Source of the DNA: Nissolia schottii | Taxonomy: Eukaryota; Streptophyta; Magnoliopsida; Fabales; Fabaceae | Reading direction: 5' to 3' | Length of the DNA stretch: 64,000 nucleotides | Assembly: GCA_003254905.1 (NCBI GenBank) | Contig: QANU01003176.1 | Coordinates: 124,001 to 188,000, forward strand | Shown: positions 11,030 through 22,655 of the stretch, piece after piece | Layout of the letters: every line of letters begins with the position of its first letter | How positions within the stretch are numbered: position 1 is the stretch's first letter | Notes under the pieces: model-generated | Databases searched by the model: none | What the model was told of the DNA's origin: nothing | The model's input: only the letters and a program-made list of their open reading frames with translations | Position numbers and translations under genes: made by a program

Positions 11030-12470
11030 GTATTTTCTATAGTTTATAACTTCTATTTTTAAATTTTTTTTTTGTATTAATGATTATTATTCATTGACTA
11101 TAGCCTTGTCTTTTAAGTTAAAAATAATTTTTTTGATTAATGGGCTTTATTTGCCTTGGATTTTCACTCAAAAATGAATTTCGATAAATTGCAATTTCCA
11201 TAACTATGAACTACTATTTTTCCACTTAAAAAGACTTCTTAGATTAATGATCATCTTTCATAGGCTATAGTCATGTCTTTTTTTGTGAAAAACAATGTTT
11301 ATCTTTAATATGCATTTTTTCGTAGGAGCCTTAAATTTTTTCTTAAAAAATAAGTTTTGGTAAATTGAAATTATCGGAGCCTATGACCTTCTATTTTTTC
11401 ACTAAAAGCTACATCTTAAATTATATTTCATCTTTCATAGGATATAGTCATGCATTTTTTGTCACAAAGTTCATCTTTACCATGCAATTTTCATGGGATA
11501 TAGCGAATATTCACTAATTTTTTTCCGATAAATTGCAATTTTTGTAACTTATGAGCTTCTCTTTTTCAATAAAAAAAAAATTCTTACATTAAAGGCCATT
11601 TTTCATAAGCTATACTCCTGTCTTCTTCATAAAATAAACTTTATCAATAATATGCAATATAGCAATGGATTTTCGCTCAAATAATTTTCGCTAAAATACA
11701 ATTTTTGTAGCCTATGACCTTCTATTTTTCACTAAAAATGACTTCTTAGATTAATTGTTATCTTTGATAGGCTATGACCATGTCTTTTTCAGGGGAAAAA
11801 AAGGTTATCGTTAATATGCCTTTTCCGAAGGCAAAATCCTTGAATTTTCACTCATAAATGATTTTTGGTAAATTACAATTTCCATAGCCTATGACATGCT
11901 ATTTTTTACTAAAAATGATTTCTTAGATTAATTGTCATCTATCATAGGCTCTAGCCTTCTCATTTTAGTCAAAAATAAAATTTGTCACTAAAATGCATTT
12001 TTTGTATGTTAAGCCTTGGATTTTCACTCAAAAATGATTTTCGCTAAACTATAATTTTTGCAGTCTATGACCATCTATTTTCACTAAAAATGACTTCTTA
12101 GATAAATTGTCATATTTCATAGACTATAGTCATGTCTTTTTAGTCAAACAAAATTTGTTGTTCATATCCATTTTTTGTGAAAAACAAAGTTTATCATTAA
12201 TATGCATATTTCATAGGCTATAACCTATTCACTCAAAAATAGTTTTCTGTAAATTGCAAGTTTCGTAGCCTATGGCCTTCTATTTTTCACTAAAAATGAT
12301 TTCTTACATTGGTGGTCATCTTTCATATGCTATAGTCATGTCTTTTTAGTCAAAAATAAATTTTGTTGTTAATATGCATTTTTCGTAGGCTATATAGGGT
12401 TGGTTTTTACTCAAAAATGATTATTGGTAAATTGCAATTTTCATAGTCTATGACATTATGTTTTTCACTA
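11030..12470 (-). repeat. Satellite-like array A, about 8 units of ~176 bp, reverse orientation
   Basis: Tandem AT-rich units recognisable by the ATAGTCATGTCTTTT anchor near 11101, 11271, 11447, 11613, 11786, 11951, 12127 and 12335. Each is the reverse complement of the unit in array B. Every unit has three related sub-blocks. Units are diverged by substitutions and small indels, so this is not a recently homogenised array. No coding potential. Confidence 0.9.
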
Positions 12471-13365
12471 GAATCTAAACCCCACGCAGATGCGCAGTGT
12501 GTACCTAATTGAATCCAAATTTGTAAATCATTTAATTTTTAAAATAATGTCATGTCGATGAAGCACTTGGCGCCAAAGCAATAGACCTGTGTTTATTGAG
12601 ATCAGATTGTGACTTGTCTATATACCCTAAATCAAAAGCAATACATTATCATAGGAAATCTCCAGTGAAAGATGCTGAAAAGTATTTTCAAACTAAAAAA
12701 ACAATTGTACTTGTACATCAACTTTTGCTAGTGTCTAAACCTGCACGGTTCTACGGGTTGCATAATATTTATTTTAATTTATAGATTGTAAGTTATATTA
12801 ATCTTTAACCATTATATTTCATGCACATGTTTTTTATACTAACTTCATATACATGATTGTCATAGGGAAACAATCAGACTATATTTTCATACTTAGTTTA
12901 GTTTTTTTCTCAAAATTAGTGTAACAGAACAAATAGTAACTATCACATTATGACATTTATCTAGTGCTCACCTCATTCGCTGATAAATATTATTTATATC
13001 AAATAAATGTTCATTATATTTAGAAATAAATAATGTCATATTTTTTTAATTAGCCAATAAAATAAAAAAAACACTTTGTCCTCCAACTAATTCTAAATTG
13101 AATTAGCATGGTTTTGATAGTAATTGAATAAAAATTTAATATTTAAATTTAAACCAATCTTAGTTAACAATTCATCTAAAAATTAATAATTCATTCTCGT
13201 TGTTTAAATACCCCCATCTCTCTCTCAAAGAATAAAAGAGATTACAATAACAAATTATTTAGAATAAACTCAAACACCCCCTTATAATCAATTGCATGAG
13301 ATTTATAAATATAATTTCAATGTAGAAAGGATATATTCATCAACACTTTCATAGGATTCCATGTT
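12471..13365. other. Spacer between the two opposed satellite arrays
   Basis: About 890 bases without the satellite motif. Starts with AATCTAAACCCCACGCAGAT and later has GTCTAAACCTGCACGGTTCT (about 12734), two similar CTAAACC+GCAC words that might mark an inserted element such as a Helitron fragment. The 62-residue open frame at 12596-12784 is not recognisable. The rest is AT-rich DNA with no supportable feature. Confidence 0.5.
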
Positions 13366-16300
13366 GAATGAAAATCCAAGACCATAGCTTACGAAAAATG
13401 GATATAAACGACAAATTTTGTTTTTGATCGAAAAAGACATGGTTATAGCCTATGAAAGATGTTAATTAATTTTAGAAGTTTTTCTTGATGGAAAATAAAA
13501 GGTCATAGGCTAAGAAAATTATAATTTACCCATAATCATTTTGAATGAAAAATCCAAGGTTATAAACTTTAAAAAATGCATATAACGAAAAAAAAAATTT
13601 GATTAAAAAGACATGGTTATAGCCTATGAAAGATGTCACTTAATTTAAGAAGTTGTTTCTAATGAAAAATACAAGGTCATAGGCTAAGGAAATTGCAATT
13701 TACCAAAAATCATTTTTGAGTGAAAATACAAGTACCTACGAAAAATGCATATTAACAAAAAAAACTTTGTTTTTGACGAAAAAGAAATGGTTATCACCTA
13801 TGAAAGATGTCACTTAATTTAAGAAGTTGTTTCTAATGAAAAATATAAGGTCATTAGCTAAGGAAATTGCAATTTACCAAAAATTATTTTTGAGTGAAAA
13901 TCAAAGACTGTAACCTATGAAAGATGTATAATAACGAAAAATTTTGTTTTTAACGAAAAAAGACATGACTATAGCCCATGAAAGATGTCAAATAATTTTA
14001 GAAGTTATTTTTAATGAAAAACAGAATGTCATAGGCTAAGCAAATTACAATTTACCGATAATCATTTTTAAATGAAAATCCAAGGTTAGCCTATACAAAT
14101 GTATATTAACGAAAAATAATGTTTTTCACAAAAAGATATGACTATGACCTATGAAAGATGTAGAATAATTTAAGAAGTTGTTTTTAATTAAAAAATAGAA
14201 TGTCATAGGCTAAGAAAATTGCAATTTACAAATAATCAATTTTTGAATGAAAATCCAAAGTTGTAGCTTATGAAAAATGCATACTAACGATAAATTTTGT
14301 TTTTGACGAAAAAGACATTGTTATAGCCTATAAAAGATGTCAATTAATTTTAAAAGTTATTTTTTAATAAAAAATAGAAGGTCATAGGCTAAAGAAATTG
14401 CAATTTACCAAAAAATCATTTTGGAGTGAAAATCCAAGATTATAGCTTACGAAAAATGCATATTGATAAAAAAAAATTGTTTTTGACGAAAAAGACATGG
14501 CTATAGCCTATGAAAGATGTCAAATATTTAAGATTTTTTTTAATAAAAAATAGAATTTCATATGCTAAGGGAAATGCAATTTACCGAAAATTATTTTTGG
14601 GTGAAAATCTAAGATAGCCTACGAAAAATGCATATTAATGAAAAATTTTGTTTTTTTACAAAAAAGACATGGTTATAGCCTATGAAAGATGTCAATTAAT
14701 TTTAGAATTTGTTTTTAATGGAAAATAGGAGGTCATTGGCTAAGAAGATTGAAATTTACCGATAATCATTTATGAACGAAAATCCAAGGCTATAGTTTCT
14801 GTAAAATGGATATGAACGACAAATTTTATTTTTACGAAAAAGACATGGCTATAACCTATGAAATATGTTAATTAATTTGAGAAGTTGTTTCTAATGTAAA
14901 ATAGAAGGTCATCGTCTAAGAAAATTGCAATTTACCTATAATCATTTTTAATAAAAATCCTAGGCTGTAGGCCTGTAGCCTACGAAAAATGGATATAAAC
15001 GACAATATTTGCTTTTACAAAAAAACACATGGCTATAGCTTATGAAACATGTTAATTAATTTAAAAAGTTATTTTTAGTGAAAAATAGAAGGTCATAGGC
15101 TAAGGATATTGCAATTTATCAAAAATTATTTTGAGTGAAAATCCAAGATTGTAGCCTACGAAAGATGCATACTAACAATAAAAATTTTTTTGATGAAAAA
15201 GACATAGTTATAGCCTATGAAAGATGTCAATTAATTTTAAAAGTTCTTTTTAATGGAAAGTAGAATGTCATAGGCTAAGGAAATTGTAATTTAGCGAAAA
15301 TCATTTTTGAGTAAAAATCCAAGGCTATATAGCATATGTAAAATGGATATGAATGACAATCTTTTTCTTTACAAAAAAGACATGGCTATAGCCTACGAAA
15401 GATGTCAATTAATTTAAGAAGTTATTTTTAATGGAAAATAAAAGGTCATTGGCATAGGAAATTGGAATTTACCGATAATCATTATTTAATGAAAATCCAA
15501 GGTTATAGCCTACGAAAAATTCATATAAACGACATATTTTGTTTTTATGAAAAACACATGGCTATAGCCTATGAAATATGTTAATTAATTTATGAAGTTG
15601 TTTTTAAGGAAAAATAGAAGGTCATAGGTGAAGGAAATTGCAATTTATCAAAAATCATTTTTGAGTGAAAATCTAAGATACCTAAGAAAAATGCATAATA
15701 ACAAAAAATTTTGCTTTTGACGAAAAAGTCATGCCTATAGCCTTTGGAAGGTGTCAAATAATTTTAGAATTATTTTTAATGAAAAATAGAAGGTCACAGG
15801 TTAAGAAAATTACAATTTACCGATAATTATTTTTGAATGAAAATCCAAGGCTACGAAAAATGGATATGAATGACAAATTTTATTTTTCCGAAAAAGACAT
15901 GACTATAGCCTATGAAAGATGTCACTTAATTTAAGAAGTTATTTTTAACGAAAAATAGAAGGTCATATGTTAAGGAAATTACAATTTACGGAAAATCATT
16001 TTTGAGTGAAAATCCAAGACTATAGCCTACGAAAAATGCATATCAACGAAAAATTTTGTTTTTGACGAAAAAGACATGGCTATAGCTTATGAAAAACGTC
16101 ACTTAATTTTATAATTTGTTTGTAAGGGAAAATATAAGGTCCTTGGCTAATTAATTTGCCATTTATCGATAATCAGTTATGAACTAAAAGCAAAGGCTAT
16201 AGCCTACGAAAAATAGATATGAACGACAAATTTTGTTTTTACAAAAAAAGACATGGCTATAACGTATGAAAGATGTCAATTCATTTAAGAATTTGTTTTC

Positions 16301-18492
16301 AATGAAAATAAGAAGGCCATAGGCTAAGGAATTTCAATTTACCGATAATCATTTTTACTTTAAAATCCAAGGCATAGCCTACAGAAAATGCATGTTAACG
16401 AAAATTTTTGTTTTTGATGAAAAAGACGTGGCTATATCCAAAGAATGATGTCAAATAATTTTAGAAGTTGTTTTTAATGTAAAATAGAAGGTCATGGGCT
16501 AATGAAATTGCAATTCACCAATAACCATTTTTGAGTAAAAATCCAAGACTATAGCCTGTGAAAAAATGCATTAATGACAAATTTTATTTTTACGAAAAAG
16601 ACATGGCTAGAGCCTATGAATGATGTCGAATACTTTTAGAGGTTGTTTTTAATGAAAATAAGAAGGTCATAGGATAAGAAAATTGAAATTTATCGATAAT
16701 CATTTTTAATGAAAATCCAAGGTATAGCCTACAAAAAATGCATATTATCGGAAAATTTTGATTTTTGACAAAAAAGACATGGTTATAGCCAATGAATGAT
16801 GTCAAATAACTCTAGAAGTTGTTTTTAATGAAAAATAGAAGGTTAGATGCTAAGGAAATTGCAATTCACCAATAATCATTTTTGAATGAAAATCCATGAC
16901 TATAACCTAAGAAAAAAATGCAAATTAACGACAAATTTTGTTTTTACAAAAAAGACATGGCTATATCCTATGAATGATATCAAATAATATTAGAGGTTGT
17001 TTTTAATGAAAATAATAAGGTCATAAGCCAAGAAAATTGCAATTTACCGATAATCATTTTTTATGAAAATCCACGGTATAGCCTACGAAAAATGCATATT
17101 ACCGAAAAAGTTTGTTTTTGACGAAAAAAAACATGGCTATAGCTAATGAATGATGTCAAATAATTTTAGAAATTCTTTTTTAATGAAAAATAGAAGGTCA
17201 TATGCTAAGGAAATTGCAATTCACAAATAATCATTTTTGAGTGAAAATTCAACAGTATTGGCTGCGAAAAAATGCATGTTAACGACTAATTTTGTTTTTA
17301 CTATAAAGACATGACTATAGCCTATGAAAGATGTCAATTAATTTAAGAAGTTGTTTTTAATTAAAATAGAATGTCATAAGGTAAGGAAACTTCCATTAAT
17401 AGAAAATCATTTTGTAGTGAAAATCCAAGACTATAACCTACGAAAAATGTTTATTAACAAATAGTTTTGTTTTTGACGAAAAAGTCATGGTTATAGCCCA
17501 TGAAAGATGTCAAATAATTTTAGAATTGTTTTTAATGATAAATAGAAGGTCATAATCTAAGGAAATTGCAATTTGATGATAATCATTTTTAAATGAAAAT
17601 CCAAGGCTATAGTTTACGAAAAATAGATACGAACAACAAATTTTATTTTTGAAGAAAAAAACAGACTACAGTCTATGAAAAATTTCAAATAATTCAAGAG
17701 TTGTTTTTAAAGGAGAATAGAAGGTCATTGGCTAAGGAAATTGTAATTTATCGATAATCATTTTTGAATGAAAATCCAAGGCAATGACCTAGGAAAAATG
17801 GATATCAACGACTAATTTTGTTTATACGAAAAAGACATGGCAATAGCCTATGAAAGATGTTAATTACTTTAAGAAGTTGTTTTTAATGAAAAATAGAATG
17901 TCATAGGCTCAGGAAATTGCAATTTACAGGAAATCATTTCTTAGTGAAAATCCAAGAATAGCCTACGACAAATGCATATTAATGAAAAATTTTGTTTTTG
18001 ACGAAAAAGACATGACTATAGCTTACGAAAGATGTCAATAATTTAAGAAGTTGCTTTTAATGAAAAATAGAAGGTCATAGGCTAAGGAAATTGCAATTTA
18101 CCAAAAATCATTTTTGAGCGAAAATCCAAGACTATACCTACGAAAAATGCATATTAATGAAAAACTTTTGTTTTTGACGAAAAAGACATGGCTATAACCT
18201 ATGAAAGATGTCAATTAATTTTATAATTAAGTTTTTTTAATTGAAAATAGAAGGTCATTGGCTAAGTAAATTGCAATTTATCAATAATCATTTTTGAATG
18301 AAAAATCCTAGAATATAGCCTACGAAAAATGGATATAAACAACAAATTTGTTTTTACACAAAAACACATGGCTATAGCCTATGAAAGATGTCAATTAATG
18401 TAAGAAGTTATTTTTAATGAAAAGTAGAAGGTCATGGGCTAAGGAAATTGCAATTTATTCAAAATTATTTTTGAGTAAAAATCCAAGACTAT
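13366..18492 (+). repeat. Satellite-like array B, first part, about 29 units of ~176 bp
   Basis: Anchor GACATGGCTATAGCCTATGA recurs with a mean period of about 176 (13436, 14494 and 18185 are spaced by near-integer multiples). Each unit contains three homologous blocks starting CTATAGCCTATGAAAGATGT, GGTCATAGGCTAAGGAAATT and CTATAGCCTACGAAAAATGC. About 45 bases after each start lie GTTTTTAATGAAAAATAGAA, ATTTTTGAGTGAAAATCCAA and GTTTTTGACGAAAAAGACAT. The unit is therefore a trimer of a ~58-bp monomer. AT-rich and non-coding; interrupted by an LTR fossil at 18493. Confidence 0.92.
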
Positions 18493-19799
18493 TGATAAGT
18501 GTCATATTTTGGTATTTTCATAGGTTAAAATGACACTTATCTGCATAGTTTTATATGAATTTACTAACCAATTTCTCCCACTTTTGTGTAAATTTAGTAT
18601 AGTTCAAGAGAAAGAATACATATGAGTAAAATGATGCAATTCTTGTCAATTTCCCACAAAGATATGAGGCATAGAGCAAAGGGTTTAGAAGCAAGAAGAA
18701 CCGAAGGACTAATTGAAGATTCAGGCTGCTCAGCGCCCTCATAGCGCCGCTCAGCGACCTCTGTTCCAAAAGAGCTTGCTTAAGGGTGAAGTAACTTCAA
18801 GGTGAAGAAATCTCAAACCACCCTGAGTTCACTCAGCGGTCCCCTGAAGCCTCTTAGCGGAGAGAGCCTAAAAACTCTATAAATAGAGCCTCAACTCACG
18901 TATTCAGGGAGCATCATCTATTCCCTTCAGAACTAAAACACACATACAGAGAATAGAGCACAACACCGAGAGGAGAGTTGGAGAAGGAAGCCAAGAGAGG
19001 TCGAGGAGCACGACGACACTTACCATGATGGTGTGAACGTGTCATGGTGAGCGTCCATCACCTTGTTCTTTGATGTCTTCTTGCAAGATGGATTTATAAC
19101 CCTCTTGTTGTTGGGATTTTAACAAGTAATATGGTTTGATTGTATCAATTTAACTTTTTTATATATGAATCTATACTATTCCATGATTTACATGATTGAT
19201 ATTGTGCTTAATGCTTGTTTTAGATTAGCTACCTAAAGCATGATTTGAAACTTGATTGTTTGTGAGTGAGAACTGCATTCATTAAGTTGAAATTAGATTA
19301 AATCATCTAATATTCCTAATTGCTAGGGATAGAATTAGGATTATTAGTCGTTTTAACACCTGAATTCATGCATCAATTGGCTGTGTTAGTTTGTGCAAGA
19401 GATTGACAAAATGACAAAGGAAACCTAGTGATCTTTTCATGCTTGAAAGAGATGAATAAGCTAAGAACTGGTGGCGAGGAATCAAAGGAATTGATAATCC
19501 ATATACATTGAGTTAATGGATATATGAAAATTGTATTACGAGTTAATTCCTAACAAGCTTCCCTATCTGATTTTCACTCGGTGTCATTTTATCTTTTGTT
19601 TACTTTATTTATGTTAAAAATCAATTTACAAATCATTCACTCCATTGTTTAATTAACAAACTCAAGAATGACTTTATTCAACTCCCTGTGAATACAACTA
19701 TACCCGATTATTCTGCAATTGAATCCCTTGAGGATTTGAAAGTTGTAAAGAAGGATAAATATAAAATGACGAGAGTGCAAAAAAAAAAAGCTTTCAAGA
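18493..19799 (+). mobile_element. LTR-type retrotransposon fossil (probable solo LTR) within the satellite array
   Basis: About 1.3 kb foreign to the satellite, flanked by the 5-bp direct repeat ACTAT (18488-18492 and 19800-19804). Starts TGATAAGTGTCATATTTT, which has an inverted echo AAAATGACACTTAT close by. It has a TATA-type promoter motif (CTCTATAAATAGAG, about 18873) and GC-richer CTCAGCG/TAGCGCC words. It ends with a CCCTGTGAATAC phrase like the region near the 3' end of legume Ty3-type long LTRs. The right border lacks a clean CA terminus. No internal capsid or polymerase region is present, so a solo LTR is the simplest reading. The Ty3/Tat-Ogre affinity is a guess. Confidence 0.55.
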
Positions 19800-22655
19800 A
19801 CTATAGCCTGCGAAAAAATGCATATTAACAAAAAAATTTGTTTTTGTTAAAAAAGACATGGCTATCGCCTATGAAAAAAGTCAAATAATTTTAGAAGTTG
19901 TTTTTAATGGAAAATAAAAGGTCATTATCGAAGTACAATTTAGCAATAATCATTTATGAACAAAAATCCAAGGCTAACCCATGAAAAATGGATATAAATG
20001 ACAAATTTTGGTTTTGCAAAAAAGACATGGCTATAGCCTGTGAATGATGTCAAATAATTTAAGAAGTGGTCTTTAATGAAAAATAGAAGGTCATAGGCTA
20101 AGAAAATTGTAATTTACCGAGAATCATTTTTGAATAAAAATTCAAGACTATAGCCTACGAAAAATGCATATTAACAAAAAATTTGTTTTTGATGAAAAAG
20201 ACATGGCTATAGCATATGAAAGAAGTCAATTAATTTTAGAAGTTTTTTTTAATGGAAAATAGAAGGTCATTATCGAAGATAATTACAATTCACCAATAAT
20301 GATTTATGAACAAAAATTAAGGCTCTAGTCTATAGAAAATGGATATAAACGACAAATTTAGTTTTGAAAAAAAAGACATGGCTATAGCCAATGAAATATG
20401 TCAATTAATTTAGGAAGTTGTTTTTATTGAAAAGCAGAAGGTCATAAGCTAAGGAAATTGCTATTTATTGATAATCGGTTTGAGTGAAAATCTAAGTCTA
20501 TGGCCTACGAAAAATGCATATTAACGAAAAAAAAAAATTGACAAACAAGACATGTACATACCCTATGAAAGATGTCAAATAATTTTAGAATTGTTTTTAT
20601 TGAAAAATAGAAGGTCATAAGTTAAGGAAATTGTAATTTACCGATAATTATTTTTGAATGAAAATCTAAGGCTATATATAGCCTATAAAAATGGATATAA
20701 ACGACAAATTTTGTTTTTACAAAAAAATATGGCTATTGCCTATGAAAGGTGCCAATTAATTTAAAAAGTTATTTTTAATGAAAAATAGAATGTCATAGCC
20801 GAAGGAAATTTCAATTTACCAAAAGTCATTTTTGAGTGAAAATCTAAGACTAGCCTACGAAAAATGCATATTAACGAAAAAATTTCTTTTTGACAAAAAA
20901 GACATGGATATAGCCTATGATTGATGTCAAATAATTTTAGAAGTTGTTTTTAATGAAAACTATAAGGTCATAGGCTAAGAAAATTGAAATTTACCAATAA
21001 TCATTTTTGAGTGAAAATGCAAGACTATAACCTACGAAGAATGCATGTTAACGATAAATTTTGCTTTGACGAAAAAGACATGGCTATAGCCTATGAAAGA
21101 TGTCAAATAATTTTAGAATTTTTTTTAATTAAAAATAGAAGGTCATGGGCAAAGGAAATTACAATTTACCCAAAATCATTTTTGAGCGAAAATCTAAGAC
21201 TATAGCCTGCGAAAAAAATGCATATTAACATAATAATTTGTTTTTATTGAAAAAGACATGGTTATAGCCTATGAAATAAGCCAATTAATTTTAGATTGTT
21301 TTTAATGGAAAATATAAGGTAATTATCTAAGAAATTTTCAATTTACCAATAATCATTTATGAACGAAAATCTAAGGCTATAACCTATGAAAAATGGATAT
21401 GAACGACAAAATTTGTTTTTATGAAAAAGACATGGCTATAACCTATGAAATATGTCAACTAATTTAAGAAGTTATTTTTAATGAAAATTAGAAGGTTGTA
21501 GGCTAAGGAAATTTCAATTTACCGATAATAATTTTTTAGTGAAAATCTAAGACTATAGCTTGCAAAAAAATGCATATTAACAAAAAAAATTGTTTCTAAC
21601 GAAAAAAAAAAAACATGGCTATAGCCTATGAAAGATGTCTATTAATTCAAGTATTTGTTTTTAATTCAAAATAGAAGGTCATTGGTAAAAAATTGCATTT
21701 TACTAATAATAATTTTTGAACAAAAATCCAAGGCTATAAGCCTATGAAAAATGGATATGAATGACAAATTTTGTTTTTACGAAAAAAAACATGGTTATAA
21801 CTTATGAAAGATGTAAATTAATTTTAGAAAATGTTTTTAATGAAGAATAGAATGTCCGAAGCTAAGGAAATTGTAATTTACCAAAAATCATTTTCGAGTT
21901 TTTCGAGTGAAAATCCAAGACTATGTAGCTACGAAAAATGGATATGAATGATAAGTTATTTTTTACGAAAAAGACATGGTTACAACTTATAAAAGATGTG
22001 AATTAATTTAAGAAGTTGTTTTTAATTGAAATAAGAAGGTCATAGGCTTAAGAAATTACAGTTTACTGAAATTTATTTTTGATTGAAAATTTACGAAAAA
22101 TGTATATTAACTTAAAATTTATTTTTGACGAAAAAGACATGACTAAAGCCTATGAAAGATATCAATTAATTTAATAAGTTGTTTTTAGTTGAAAATAGAA
22201 AGTCATTGGCTAACAAAATTGCAATTTGCTGATAATCAGTTTTGATTGAAAATCCTAGACTAAAGCCTGGGAAAAAAATGCATATTAACGAAAAAATTTG
22301 TTTTTGACAAAAAAGACATAGCTATTAGCCTATGAAAGATGTCAATTAATTTAAGTAGTTGTTTTAATGAAAAATAGAAGGTCATAGGCTATGGAAATAT
22401 GGAAATATCAAATTACCAAAAGTCATTTTTGACTAAAAATCTAAGGGTATAGGCTATGATAAATGCATATTAACAAAAATTCTTTTTTGATGAAAAAGAC
22501 ATGGTTATAGCCTATAAAAGATGTCAATTAATTTAAGAAGTTTTTTTAATGAAAAATAGAAGATCATAGGCTAAGGAAATTACAATTTACCGAAAATCAT
22601 TTTTGAGTTAAAATTCTAAACATAGCCTACAAAAAATGCATATTAACGAAAAAAG
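19800..22655 (+). repeat. Satellite-like array B, second part, about 16 units
   Basis: The same ~176-bp trimeric unit in the same orientation continues after the LTR fossil and stops at TGCATATTAACGAAAAAAGA near 22655. The satellite phase is resumed within the CTATAGCCT block, as expected if the insertion split one unit. No coding potential. Confidence 0.9.

Noticed and set aside
12596-12784. 62-residue frame in the satellite spacer
   Set aside because: No recognisable product or supporting splice sites.
11030-22655. Regular repeats considered as a CRISPR-like array or tandem gene family
   Set aside because: The units are contiguous with no unique spacers, diverged and without conserved frames; this is eukaryotic satellite-type DNA.
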